From NCBI GenBank assembly GCA_017849455.1, contig JAFIGX010000022.1, positions 310,001 through 374,000 of the forward strand: a DNA stretch of 64,000 bases, in the 5' to 3' direction. This DNA comes from Pseudobacter sp. (GTDB lineage: Bacteria; Bacteroidota; Bacteroidia; Chitinophagales; Chitinophagaceae). Both the position numbers and the translations under genes were made by a program. Below the pieces are notes generated by a model. It made no database searches. It saw only the letters and a program-made list of their open reading frames with translations, and was not told the origin of the DNA. This document shows, in pieces, positions 43,883 to 52,453 of this stretch (position 1 is its first letter; each line of letters begins with the position of its first letter).

Positions 43883-44695
43883 ATGCAAGACGAAAGCACA
43901 AACCCGGCAGAACAGCAAGACCGCAGGCAGGAAGAAGGAAGAGGCCCCCGGAATATCAATGCATGGGCAGGCCTCTTACTGGTAGGCATCGGAGCTGTAT
44001 TACTGATGCGCCGTATGGGCGCTGACCTCCCCAACTGGTTATTCACCTGGCCTATGATCCTGATCGTGGTAGGCTTATTCGTGGGACTTGTAAACAGGTT
44101 CAGGGATTTCAACTGGATAGTGATCATGGCCGTAGGTGGATTTTTTCTGGCCGAGCATTTGCTCCCCGATATCGACATCAAGGATTTCATCCTTCCCTTC
44201 ATCATCATACTCGTTGGGTTGGCCGTCCTGTTCGGTACACGGCGTAGTAGGTTCGGCAGAAGGGCCCATGAAAGATGGGAAAGAAGGAACAGGTGGAGAA
44301 CGGGGTGGGAAGAATCCTCAGACAAGGGCGTTACAGGATCAGGCACTTCCGTCACTGATAAAGATGACCTGCTCGACATAGTGTCCGTCTTCGGGCATGT
44401 AAAACGGATCATCTATTCCAAGAATTTCAAAGGGGGTGAAGTGGTGAACATATTTGGCGGGGCAGAGATCAACTTAACCCAGGCCGACTTCACCGGTGAG
44501 ATCGAGATCGAAGTAGTACAGATCTTCGGAGGCGCCAAGCTGGTCATACCGCCTCACTGGGCCGTACACTCCTCTGAAGCAGTTGCCATATTCGGGGGGA
44601 TAGAGGACAAACGTCCGCCTGTTGTCAATGCTGAAAAAGTGATCGTGGTAAGAGGCACTACCGTGTTCGGCGGACTCGAGATCAGAAGCTATTAA
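43883..44695 (+). CDS. LiaF-like membrane protein (DUF5668 plus LiaF C-terminal domain)
   Basis: This 270-residue protein begins with a charged tail (1-25) and then about four membrane helices (AGLLLVGIGAVLLM, NWLFTWPMILIVVGLFVGL, IVIMAVGGFFLA, FILPFIIILVGLAVLFG), as in DUF5668. The rest (about 165-270) is a beta-helix-like domain with repeated FGG turns (VNIFGGAEINL, VQIFGGAKLVIP, VAIFGGIED, TVFGGLEIRSY), like the C-terminal part of LiaF. LiaF proteins restrain an envelope-stress two-component system in Firmicutes. Here a LytS-like kinase and a LytTR regulator follow 0.4 kb downstream, so a similar restraining role is a fair guess but unproven. Confidence 0.8.
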   Translation: MQDESTNPAEQQDRRQEEGRGPRNINAWAGLLLVGIGAVLLMRRMGADLPNWLFTWPMILIVVGLFVGLVNRFRDFNWIVIMAVGGFFLAEHLLPDIDIKDFILPFIIILVGLAVLFGTRRSRFGRRAHERWERRNRWRTGWEESSDKGVTGSGTSVTDKDDLLDIVSVFGHVKRIIYSKNFKGGEVVNIFGGAEINLTQADFTGEIEIEVVQIFGGAKLVIPPHWAVHSSEAVAIFGGIEDKRPPVVNAEKVIVVRGTTVFGGLEIRSY

Positions 44696-44736
44696 AATCA
44701 TTTCCCTTTTTATTCAAATTATTCAAAACACCGTTT

Positions 44737-45096
44737 ATGAATTGGTTCTTAGCCAAGATCGTTTACCGGATCATTTGCGGCGAAGGCGATCATACACCAC
44801 AATTCGATGAGCAATTAAGGCTGATCACGGCTGCCGATGAAACCGAAGCATTTACAAAGGCAAGGAAGATCGGCGAGCTGGAACAGGAAATGTTCTTCAA
44901 CCAGCAGGAGAAACTGGTGCAATGGCAGTTCATCGATGTGAGTGAGCTGTACGGGATCAGTGCACTGATCGACGGCGCCGAGCTGTATTCGAAAGTGCAG
45001 GAGGCGGACAATGCAGGATTGTATATCGACCTGGTCCATAAAAAAGCGGCCAATATACAATCGAATATCACCCATAAATATTTGCAGTTCTATTAA
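44737..45096 (+). CDS. DUF4288-like small protein
   Basis: This 119-residue soluble protein starts MNWFLAKIVYRIICGEG and contains ITAADETEAFTKARKIGE and WQFIDVSELYGI, the pattern of DUF4288, a family of unknown function in Bacteroidota. It lies 41 bp after the LiaF-like gene and 22 bp before the kinase and is almost certainly in the same transcript. No catalytic residues are evident. Confidence 0.7.
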   Translation: MNWFLAKIVYRIICGEGDHTPQFDEQLRLITAADETEAFTKARKIGELEQEMFFNQQEKLVQWQFIDVSELYGISALIDGAELYSKVQEADNAGLYIDLVHKKAANIQSNITHKYLQFY

Positions 45097-45118
45097 CCGG
45101 CAAACATTGTGAACCGAT

Positions 45119-46153
45119 ATGGCATCTCCTTTAGCAACCACCAAAAACAAGCTGATCTTTACCGGCTGCTGGCTGATCTGGTCGGGGGTGCATTTCATGA
45201 TCCTGTCCGACTGGGGTTTCGCATGGCCCATTGCGTTAGGCGATGCGCTCATCACCAACCTGGTGCTGGCTTGCATCTGTCTGCTCATCACCGGTAACCT
45301 CCGGTATTACCGCCCGCGAAAAGGAAAATATTTTTATTTACTGGTATTGTGTGCGGTCATGAGCGGACTGGCCAATGCGGCCATCAAATACAGCCTGCAG
45401 GCCGTCTATCATGCACAACCCGATTATCTCCTCTTCCTGAAGCGTTCCATGGGCGTGCGGTTCGATATGGCAGTGCTGATCACAGGTTGCATGTCATTGA
45501 TGAGTGAGCTCTGGTATACCCTGGAAGAAAGGAAGGAACAGGAAGACCGTGAGACAGATGCCGCCAGGCTCGCCAAAGATGCGGAACTCTTCAAATTGCG
45601 ACAACAGTTGCAACCGCATTTTCTCTTCAACAGTTTGAACTCCATCAGTGCGCTGGTGAGCACGCAGCCGGCGCTGGCCCGCAAAATGATCCAGCAATTG
45701 TCCGATTTCCTCAGGGGCACATTGAAAAAGGAAGACCAGCAGTGGATCACGCTGGCCGAAGAACTACAACACCTGCAATTATATCTCGAAATAGAAAAAG
45801 TACGGTTCGGGCACCGGCTTAACACAGTGATTGAACAGGATGAGGCTGTGGGGAAGCAGCTCATTCCTCACATGCTCCTGCAGCCGGTAGTGGAAAATGC
45901 CATCAAGTTTGGATTGTATGATACAACGGAAGATATCACCATCCGCGTGCAGGCAGCCCTGGAAGACGGATACCTGGTGCTCACTGTACAAAATCCTTTT
46001 GATCCGCAAACCTCTTCACCCAGGCAGGGAACGGGATTCGGGCTGCATTCGGCACAGCGTAGGCTATACCTGCTATATGCACGCAATGACTTGCTGAAAA
46101 CCCATGCCGACGGAAATATATTCACCACGTCCATCAAAATACCACAAGCATGA
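45119..46153 (+). CDS. LytS-type sensor histidine kinase
   Basis: This 344-residue inner-membrane kinase has four hydrophobic helices (about 12-132) with short loops and no sizeable sensor domain. The His_kinase dimerisation motif LQPHFLFNSLNSIS (phosphorylated His167) and a HATPase part with PVVENAIKFGL and GTGFGLHSAQRRL follow. The stop overlaps the start of the regulator gene (ATGA), so the two are translationally coupled. With little extracellular sequence, it may sense membrane state or take its input from the LiaF-like protein two genes upstream. Confidence 0.93.
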   Translation: MASPLATTKNKLIFTGCWLIWSGVHFMILSDWGFAWPIALGDALITNLVLACICLLITGNLRYYRPRKGKYFYLLVLCAVMSGLANAAIKYSLQAVYHAQPDYLLFLKRSMGVRFDMAVLITGCMSLMSELWYTLEERKEQEDRETDAARLAKDAELFKLRQQLQPHFLFNSLNSISALVSTQPALARKMIQQLSDFLRGTLKKEDQQWITLAEELQHLQLYLEIEKVRFGHRLNTVIEQDEAVGKQLIPHMLLQPVVENAIKFGLYDTTEDITIRVQAALEDGYLVLTVQNPFDPQTSSPRQGTGFGLHSAQRRLYLLYARNDLLKTHADGNIFTTSIKIPQA

Positions 46154-46893
46154 TCAAGGCAATAATCATAGATGATGAACCGCTGGCCAGGTCGATCGTA
46201 AAAGAATACCTGCAGTCGCACCCCAATATCACCGTGCTGCAGGAATGCAATGACGGGTTTGAAGGTGTAAAGGCCATCCAACAACACCAGCCCGACCTCA
46301 TCTTCCTCGACATCCAGATGCCGAAGATCAATGGTTTCGAGATGCTGGAGCTCATCGATCAGCCGCCGGCCGTGATCTTTACCACGGCATTCGATGAATA
46401 TGCCATCAAAGCATTCGACAATCATGCAACGGACTACCTGTTGAAACCTTTCAGCCAGGAGCGGTTCGACAAAGCCATTCAGCGATGGATGGAGCAGGGC
46501 GGCCAGGGAAATATCAAAGCCGATCCGGCGCCATTGCTGGAAACAGCTTCTCAAACGGCTCCCCAGAGCCAGCGTATCGTGGTGAAGACCGGAGGTAAGA
46601 TCCGCATCATCCCGGTGGATGAAGTGCATTACCTGGAAGCGGCCGATGATTACGTGAAGATACACACGAAAGATGGCGTCTATCTCAAGAATAGGACCAT
46701 GTCGCATTTCGAGCAGGTGCTGGACCCACAGCAGTTTGTGCGCACGCACCGCTCGTATTTCGTGAATGTGCAATTGATCACCCGTCTCGATCCTTATGAA
46801 AAGGAGAGTTACTCTGCGCTGCTGACAACGGGCGCACGGGTGCCTGTGAGCAAAACAGGTTATGCAAAGCTCAAAACAGTGCTTGGCTTATAG
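46150..46893 (+). CDS. LytTR-family response regulator
   Basis: This 247-residue regulator has a receiver domain (1-120) with D8-D9-E10, phospho-acceptor Asp54 (IFLDIQMPKING), Thr79 and Lys99-Pro100 (YLLKPF). The C-terminal LytTR DNA-binding domain (about 148-245) has VDEVHYLEAADDYVKIHTKDG and FVRTHRSYFVNVQLI. It overlaps the kinase gene by 4 bp and the convergent GNAT-like gene by 6 bp. Target promoters are not evident in the window. Confidence 0.94.
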   Translation: MIKAIIIDDEPLARSIVKEYLQSHPNITVLQECNDGFEGVKAIQQHQPDLIFLDIQMPKINGFEMLELIDQPPAVIFTTAFDEYAIKAFDNHATDYLLKPFSQERFDKAIQRWMEQGGQGNIKADPAPLLETASQTAPQSQRIVVKTGGKIRIIPVDEVHYLEAADDYVKIHTKDGVYLKNRTMSHFEQVLDPQQFVRTHRSYFVNVQLITRLDPYEKESYSALLTTGARVPVSKTGYAKLKTVLGL

Positions 46894-47577
46894 GGCGCTG
46901 TCCTCCTGCTGCCTCTTTCTCGAACATGCATACAACATGGCCGTCTTATGCGGTGTGATCACTCTCGATTCGAAAACAAATCCGGCCTTTTCGATCCTGT
47001 TGAGCAGGCAGTGATCTTCTTCCAGCAGGAACACGATGCGTTCCACTTCCTGGAAGGTGAAGAAAAATTCAATACAGGTGAGAAGGATGAACAGTGCGGT
47101 ATCGCCGTGCATCTCTTTTTCAGGATCGATGAGCAATTGCATGCGATAATCTCCGGCAAGGGCATTATAGTACATGCTGATATCATCCTGAATAGCGTGA
47201 TGGACATCTGCCTGACCGATGGCAGTATCATTCATGAATAACAGGAATGATTGAGCGCTGCTGGAATCTCCGACCGTAACATAGGTTTCCTGGAGATGAC
47301 GGATATGCGCATCTTTTTTGAGATACCTGGTATAGCGCCAGGGGAGCCAGTTATAGATGACCTGAAGGTCGGTGGCCAGGCACAGGAAGCGCATGGCGAT
47401 GGTGAGATGGGTTTCCAGGAAATGTTTGGAGCATACGATATCCTGGATCGATGCATAGGAAACAGGTTTGCAAAGCATTTTCCGGGCGATTTCAACTTGA
47501 CTGGCACTCATAGGATCCGCTTTGTAAGAACCTGCTTTTACCGGGGTGGTAAGCGGGTAAATTAAGCTGGTTGACAT
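46888..47577 (-). CDS. GNAT-like acetyltransferase, siderophore/IucB-type (tentative)
   Basis: This is a 229-residue soluble protein. The region from about residue 75 (IYNWLPWRYTRYLKKDA) through VGDSSSAQSFLLFMNDTAIGQADVHHA (in parts) to the C-terminus follows the fold order of IucB/MbtK-like GNATs (Acetyltransf_8), with YRMQLLIDPEKEMHG near the acetyl-CoA strand and an EKAGFVFESRV ending. In siderophore synthesis these acylate hydroxylamines, but no other siderophore genes are here, so the substrate is open. The first about 70 residues are unlike the family. The ATG at 47577 or 47514 could be the start. It converges on and overlaps the LytTR gene by 6 bp. Confidence 0.5.
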   Translation of the reverse strand: MSTSLIYPLTTPVKAGSYKADPMSASQVEIARKMLCKPVSYASIQDIVCSKHFLETHLTIAMRFLCLATDLQVIYNWLPWRYTRYLKKDAHIRHLQETYVTVGDSSSAQSFLLFMNDTAIGQADVHHAIQDDISMYYNALAGDYRMQLLIDPEKEMHGDTALFILLTCIEFFFTFQEVERIVFLLEEDHCLLNRIEKAGFVFESRVITPHKTAMLYACSRKRQQEDSAL

Positions 47578-48023
47578 AGCTGTATAAAGTTTAGTGTATG
47601 CCCTACCAGAGCCTGAACCAAAGTTTAGCGAAAAGAGGCGCGACGCGTAATGTTCAAATCATTTTCAGAGGGGGGGAGATCGATCTTTTACAGGTATAAA
47701 ACCGGGCTGCAAAAGGTTATGGAAGATGATCTAATTGCCTGATATACCCTAATATTGACTGGTCTTAAAAGTGAAAATACTTCAAAGCATCTAAATGCTG
47801 CTACGAGTAAACCCTTACGTTTTTTTACGCTTTATTTTTCTGTAAAATTAGCCTCAAAACGGCTCCCCATCAGGGTTGTCGGCCCACCTTTTTTTGGTGG
47901 TTTTCGTACTTTTTTTGGGTGGATTTTTTGCTTTTAAATGTTCATTTGGACGAGCAAAATACTCCCAAATTCATAACAATAATTTTTAAGGTAGTCATAT
48001 TATTGTTACGTTTTACTAATCCC
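47578..48023. other. 446-bp divergent gap upstream of araC-type gene
   Basis: This gap is AT-rich with several T runs. CCACC/GGTGG around a T7 loop (about 47883-47900) is a small hairpin. The first copy of a 25-bp direct repeat lies at 47956-47980. No convincing gene is seen; frames here start with non-ATG codons and resemble nothing. Confidence 0.4.
47956..47980 (+). repeat. 25-bp exact direct repeat, copy 1
   Basis: This sequence, with core ACTCCCAAATTCATAACAAT, recurs without mismatch at 49060-49084. Flanks are also alike (GGACG or GGATG just upstream, T-rich downstream). It lies 44 bp before the AraC-type regulator's ATG, while copy 2 lies upstream of the MauE-like gene, so it may be the regulator's binding site. 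Confidence 0.65.
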
Positions 48024-49004
48024 ATGACATTAAACCTTATCTCAGAACACGCGGGAGAGATCCCACTCTCTCCTATTACCCCCACGATGCTGTGGGAATA
48101 CAAGTTGCCCGACACTGCCTGCCTGGTAGCTGCCGGCCATTATGGTAATTTCCTTCTGCAGGAGATGGCCGGTACCGGGTATTCGATCTGGTACAATACT
48201 TATCAGCTCCCTAAACGCGACACCATTATTATATCAGATGATCAGGCCCTTGTACGTATCCCGATCATCCTGAAAAACAGTTTCTTCCTGCAGCAAAAGG
48301 AATTGGGGGACTGGCCTATGCATGAACGGGCTTATCATATTTATTATACACCTTCCCTTCAGACCAGGATGCGGCTCCAGAAGGAAAAGCTGTATTCCAG
48401 TTTTGAGCTTTGCCTGCAGCCGGATTACCTGGCGCCGCTGGCCTTTCACTATCCTGTAATAGCGTTACTCTTAGAAAACGCACAGAAGGCAGAATCAACC
48501 ATGGCAACCGGTGGACCTTTTGTGGCCACCCCTGCTATGATGAGCATTGTCCGCAATATCCTGAACAACACCTATACGGGCCCGTTGCGACAATTGTATC
48601 TCGATACAAGGGTGGGTGAGCTGGTGATCCTGGCGCTTCATCAGGCGGCGAATCATGCCAATGGCTCTCCTGTAAAGCTTACGGAAGATGAGGTCGAAAG
48701 CATTTATGAAACAAAGGCTTTGCTGGTGAAGCAATTGGATAAGTCGTTATCGATCGAGCAGTTGTCTAAAAAACGCGGCCTGACGGCGCATAAGTTGAAA
48801 AAAGGATTTCAGAGGATTTATGGGGTGGGGGTTTTTGATTTTCTACTGGAAGCCAGGATGGAGCGGGCAGGTGCATTATTGCACGAAACACATATTCCGG
48901 TTGAGCATGTGGCGAGGTTGACAGGTTATAAGAATATTGCGAATTTCTCGGTGGTGTTTAAGAAGTATTATGGGTATCCACCGAGGTGGTTTAGGGGGAA
49001 GTGA
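48024..49004 (+). CDS. AraC-family transcriptional regulator, PchR-like
   Basis: This 326-residue regulator begins at the ATG at 48024 (MTLNLISEHAGE). The N-terminal ligand-binding part has no signature I can name. The C-terminal two-helix-turn-helix domain (about 228-326) has LSIEQLSKKRGLTAHKLKKGF and PVEHVARLTGYKNIANFSVVF, ending in the KKYYGYPPRWFR motif typical of the family. The LLVKQLDKSLSI lead-in is like Bacteroidota regulators related to PchR, which respond to siderophores. Its promoter region and the region upstream of the next gene share a 25-bp repeat, suggesting autoregulation plus control of a neighbour. Confidence 0.87.
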   Translation: MTLNLISEHAGEIPLSPITPTMLWEYKLPDTACLVAAGHYGNFLLQEMAGTGYSIWYNTYQLPKRDTIIISDDQALVRIPIILKNSFFLQQKELGDWPMHERAYHIYYTPSLQTRMRLQKEKLYSSFELCLQPDYLAPLAFHYPVIALLLENAQKAESTMATGGPFVATPAMMSIVRNILNNTYTGPLRQLYLDTRVGELVILALHQAANHANGSPVKLTEDEVESIYETKALLVKQLDKSLSIEQLSKKRGLTAHKLKKGFQRIYGVGVFDFLLEARMERAGALLHETHIPVEHVARLTGYKNIANFSVVFKKYYGYPPRWFRGK

Positions 49005-49440
49005 GGGGGTAATCAAAAAAATAATTTTGATACAGTTTAGATATTTCGTTTTTGGATGTAAAATACTCCCAAATTCATAACAATTTTTTTTTTACTCAGC
49101 ATAAATTTGAGGAGAAATGAGCGACTGTTGGTTCAAAAATCAAATAAATTTTTACGCCGTTCTCTACCTAAAAGTGTTCCCCCTCTGCGTTTGAAATAAT
49201 TCCTACATCCGTAAATCGAGTCTTTACTATAAGGACAAATAATAGGCATTCCTTCTACCCATTTGTCATTATGATGAATGTCGAGGAAAGAAGTTGGATA
49301 CGACTGATTCCTTGAAACAAATTCTATATGTGAAAGAAGATACACGCCAAATAGTTCCTATATGGTATTTCTTACGACTATAACATTTATAATACCCAGA
49401 CTGAGAGTAATAATAATAACAATTAAATCAGATTTATTCC
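49005..49440. other. 436-bp AT-rich gap with direct repeat copy 2
   Basis: ATCAAAA/TTTTGAT (49013-49031) is a weak hairpin after the AraC gene. The second 25-bp repeat is at 49060-49084. A 70-codon leftward frame (49133-49345; ICPYSKDSIYGCRNYF) might be a decayed or small gene; I do not recognise it and see no promoter. Confidence 0.35.
49060..49084 (+). repeat. 25-bp exact direct repeat, copy 2
   Basis: This is identical to 47956-47980, 1104 bp apart and in the same orientation, and lies about 360 bp before the MauE-like gene. Confidence 0.65.
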
Positions 49441-49905
49441 ATGAAGTCAACTGCTTTGATGCCTCAAAAAACATTTAAAATTCGGATTAAGAAATCAACT
49501 GTTATTGATGTCATTGCTGCTCTTTTCATATTACTTTTTGTTTACACCGCCCTCAGCAAAATAACAAATATAACCCAGTTTGAGTCTGTATTAAACAGAT
49601 CTCCTCTCATTGAGAACAAAGCTCCTTTGGTTGCTTGGGGATTACCAATGATTGAGTTTTTTGTAGCCGGGTTATTATTTATCCCCAGCACTAGGAAATT
49701 GGGGCTGTATAGTTCATTGGTCTTAATGATACTATTTACGTCCTATATCGGGTATATGATGGTATTCGTTCCTACATTACCTTGCTCGTGTGGAGGGGTA
49801 CTTTCGATGATGTCATGGAAACAGCATTTGATTTTTAATCTAGCTTTTACAATTCTGGCGTTTGTAAGCATTATTCTCGGTAGAAAAAAGAAAGAGAGAA
49901 CATGA
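49441..49905 (+). CDS. MauE/DoxX-like four-helix membrane protein
   Basis: This 154-residue integral membrane protein has four helices (about 22-40, 64-82, 88-110, 126-148). The loop before the last helix carries PCSCGG (Cys115, Cys117). That CxC and layout match the MauE-type proteins found with thioredoxin-like genes in Bacteroidota, which are thought to pass electrons or disulfides across the membrane like DsbD/VKOR-type helpers. A DUF6520-like secreted Cys-rich protein follows at 50087, and a TlpA-like protein is convergent at 50676, consistent with a thiol-redox theme. The function of this copy is inferred. AT-rich compared with the 15-46 kb region. Confidence 0.75.
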   Translation: MKSTALMPQKTFKIRIKKSTVIDVIAALFILLFVYTALSKITNITQFESVLNRSPLIENKAPLVAWGLPMIEFFVAGLLFIPSTRKLGLYSSLVLMILFTSYIGYMMVFVPTLPCSCGGVLSMMSWKQHLIFNLAFTILAFVSIILGRKKKERT

Positions 49906-50086
49906 CAATAGGGCGATCAATCATTGGATCTATTTGACAATAACTATCCTAAATCAAGAATATAACTACTAAATACTGGGCTTAGGTTGCAACCAGCCAG
50001 GGAGTGCCCGCTTCCAGAACAATGGGTAAGGGTATACCGAAAACCTTAAATAGAGTAGGTAATTTATCACTATTAAATTTAAACAC

Positions 50087-50482
50087 ATGAAACGTTACCT
50101 CTTTGGAATGTTTGCAATCGCAATTGCAATGGCATGTTTTGCGTTTACAAACAAAAAATTAGACAATAGCTGTCCGTCTCAATCAACTAACTACTATTGG
50201 GTTCCAGTCAAAGCAGGTGTGGACATTCTAGCTTCTCAATGTTCATCGGCAAGGAATAGCTTGGAAGCTCTGGCAAGCCCAAGTACATATTTAGGGACTG
50301 CTGCCCAATTCTCATCTACAGGTATTAATGGTAAGATCTGTCTTGGTACTACTTATGTATGTGCAGTTGCATTTGGAAATTCTACAGATTTCTTTCAAGT
50401 TACAGATCCAACCGATCCAGACTTTGGCAAATATAAAGTAAAAGCAGATGCTACGATAATTTGCTGCATCAATAGACCATAA
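50087..50482 (+). CDS. DUF6520-like secreted Cys-rich protein
   Basis: This 131-residue protein has a signal peptide (MKRYLFGMFAIAIAMACFAF) and a mature part with six cysteines (29, 52, 85, 92, 126, 127). The start MKRYLFGMFA...FAFTNKK resembles the DUF6520 family, short exported proteins that in Sphingobacteriia often follow a MauE-like gene, as here (181 bp away). The high Cys content suggests disulfides formed in the periplasm. A CC pair near the end (TIICCINR) is unusual. Function unknown. Confidence 0.6.
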   Translation: MKRYLFGMFAIAIAMACFAFTNKKLDNSCPSQSTNYYWVPVKAGVDILASQCSSARNSLEALASPSTYLGTAAQFSSTGINGKICLGTTYVCAVAFGNSTDFFQVTDPTDPDFGKYKVKADATIICCINRP

Positions 50483-50535
50483 AGGATTGGTTACTGAAAG
50501 CAATCAAAGGCTACAATATCTTAATCTAGCTTTTT

Positions 50536-50575
50536 GTCAAGGTCAACAAGGGAAAGAATCTTTGTTGACCTTTGA
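50536..50575. terminator. Long hairpin between convergent genes
   Basis: AGGTCAACAA (50540-50549) pairs with TTGTTGACCT (50562-50571), and the stem extends through GTCA/TGAC with one bulge. There is no clear T run on either side, so it may end transcription inefficiently or protect 3' ends. It lies between the DUF6520-like and TlpA-like genes. Confidence 0.45.
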
Positions 50576-50675
50576 CATTAGATTGATTTCTCCATAGAAT
50601 TAATTTATTAATTAGTTATAAGACACCACGAAATAAAATTAGAATCAAATAATGAATAAAGGTTCTAATGAATAT

Positions 50676-52064
50676 TTAATTTAGTCGCAATACCAGCATA
50701 GGTATGTTAATAACTTCTTCTCTTAAATCAAGCCCATACTTGTTCAACTCATTTCGAATATCATTGATATCCTTGCTAATTTTAATATTGATATCAATTT
50801 CTTTTTTATAATTCGTTCGATCAATTATTAAGGGTTCTACAAGCTCATTCAGACGCTGAACCAAATCGGATACAAGAAGATTAGATATATTCATGCTAGA
50901 TTTATCGTCTGAGATATCAAATTGATACCCTGGTTTATATTTGTATTTCGAATATAATTTATCATCTTTGGTATTTCTTATCAATGCAAAACATTTCATG
51001 CTCCTATTTTCTACACAGCTTTTTACCTTAAAAAATCTATCTAAATCTGAAATAAGTATAGATTTGAACTCTACTTTGGAATATTTTGATGAAAGTATTA
51101 CTTCATAAGAAAAAAGATTTTCATTTCTATACTTTTCATACTCTCCAGCATCCATAGTGGCTGGGTCTGCAAGCCCATCCTCATATGGAGCTTTTCCAAT
51201 TGGTTCAATAATTACACGTTTTCCGCCTTCACTTAATCCTTGGATCGAATCTTTGTAAGCAAGCCAATAGTAATAATAGAAGGTTCTGTTTACGACTACA
51301 AAACGAATCTGTGATGTATCAGGAGAAAATCCTGTTCCATTTGGTGGTAGAATATTTTCTATAAACCTTGAAAAAGCAGAACCAAATGCTCCATTTGTGT
51401 TTCCATTTATTTTGCTATTAATGATAAAGGGCAAGGACCAGTCAAATGATCTTAATTGGCTTCTATCAACCAACTTGGTATTCCGCTCCTCAATTATATT
51501 TCTAATATTGCTTTCAGTTACCGCTAGATGATCAGTAATACCTATTACGCGACCATCCTTAATCCAAATTTCCCATGGGAGACCAATACTTGGAAATAGA
51601 CTGCCTAATACAGAATCAGTTGTCCTTTGAATGGCAGTAGGTAGTTTCAGTTCCTTTTTTGTGCCCATAACAGAATGGACATATTTCCGTATATCTCCTC
51701 CATTACTATCTGTAAAATTAAATCCCACCGGTAAAATAGTAATCCTATCTCGAAATTTTTCTTGCAATGCAGCCATCTTCGGAAATTGGTTAATACAAGA
51801 TTTACAGAAGGTTGACCAAAAATCAAGAATAAGTAATCTGTTTTTGAAATCAGATATACTTGCTCTCTTGTAAGGTGCCCCGATAATCTCTCCCAAAGAA
51901 ATATTGGGAACTTCATCACCAATTTTCAATGCCTTTATAGATATAGTTAGGCTTGGAGAATCTGTAAATATCGGCGAGCTATTTATAAATCTGCTTTTCA
52001 CATCTTGCCCAAGAGATAGGTAGCTCAATAAAGAATAAAAAACAACTAATAATGTTTCCTTCAT
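50676..52064 (-). CDS. TlpA-family thioredoxin-like protein
   Basis: This 462-residue exported protein has a signal peptide ending LGQ (about 20) and a TlpA/ResA-type thioredoxin domain at about 45-195. Its active site is FWSTFCKSC (Cys87, Cys90), and a cis-Pro-like region follows at LPWEIWIKDGRVIG. The C-terminal 250 residues have no thioredoxin motif; the end (NDIRNELNKYGLDLREE ... IPMLVLRLN) is shared with TlpA proteins found next to SusCD loci in Chitinophagaceae. Periplasmic thiol-disulfide exchange is the likely role. It lies in the same direction as susCD but is now cut off from susD by an IS66 remnant. GC is low: 25% in one hand-counted 60-bp line (51001-51060). Confidence 0.82.
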   Translation of the reverse strand: MKETLLVVFYSLLSYLSLGQDVKSRFINSSPIFTDSPSLTISIKALKIGDEVPNISLGEIIGAPYKRASISDFKNRLLILDFWSTFCKSCINQFPKMAALQEKFRDRITILPVGFNFTDSNGGDIRKYVHSVMGTKKELKLPTAIQRTTDSVLGSLFPSIGLPWEIWIKDGRVIGITDHLAVTESNIRNIIEERNTKLVDRSQLRSFDWSLPFIINSKINGNTNGAFGSAFSRFIENILPPNGTGFSPDTSQIRFVVVNRTFYYYYWLAYKDSIQGLSEGGKRVIIEPIGKAPYEDGLADPATMDAGEYEKYRNENLFSYEVILSSKYSKVEFKSILISDLDRFFKVKSCVENRSMKCFALIRNTKDDKLYSKYKYKPGYQFDISDDKSSMNISNLLVSDLVQRLNELVEPLIIDRTNYKKEIDINIKISKDINDIRNELNKYGLDLREEVINIPMLVLRLN

Positions 52065-52453
52065 GTTTGAATTATTTAGTAATACATCAAGAATACAAGA
52101 CGTAAATAGCTACAACATTACCCACCTAAGTACAAGTATCAACCGATGCTTAGCCGATTTTTTTATATTTAGATCACTTTACACTTTTTATATTTGCCCA
52201 TGGGGCTCGTCACAATTTCTTGCCGTTGTCTGGTCTTTCCTAGTTGGTTATCGTAATACATTCAGCAGTTCAGGTCTTTAATTCATTGATTCCTTGTTGT
52301 ACGGCCCAAGAGACCAACAACAGAGATCCATGTCTATGGGGCATTACTCCTCAAGGGTTCAATGTATCCTTCACTGTAATATTAGAGATGCATTAAGTTC
52401 CGCAATTAATATTGGCAACTATGGTCCAATAATGAGTAGCCATTCGCAAGCAC
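52065..52453. other. 389-bp gap between TlpA-like gene and IS66 remnant
   Basis: No frame here looks coding. It should contain the right end of the IS66 element, but I found no sequence clearly matching the candidate left end (GTAGGTAAACGCCCGAG at 54991 reading leftward), so the right boundary is unresolved. It may also contain the original susD-TlpA intergenic DNA. Confidence 0.35.

Noticed and set aside
45868..46773. 301-codon leftward frame across the kinase-regulator junction
   Set aside because: It is antisense to two clear signalling genes and shows no protein features.
52063..52281. 72-codon frame after the TlpA-like gene start
   Set aside because: It lies on the opposite strand in the upstream region of the TlpA-like gene and shows no protein features.
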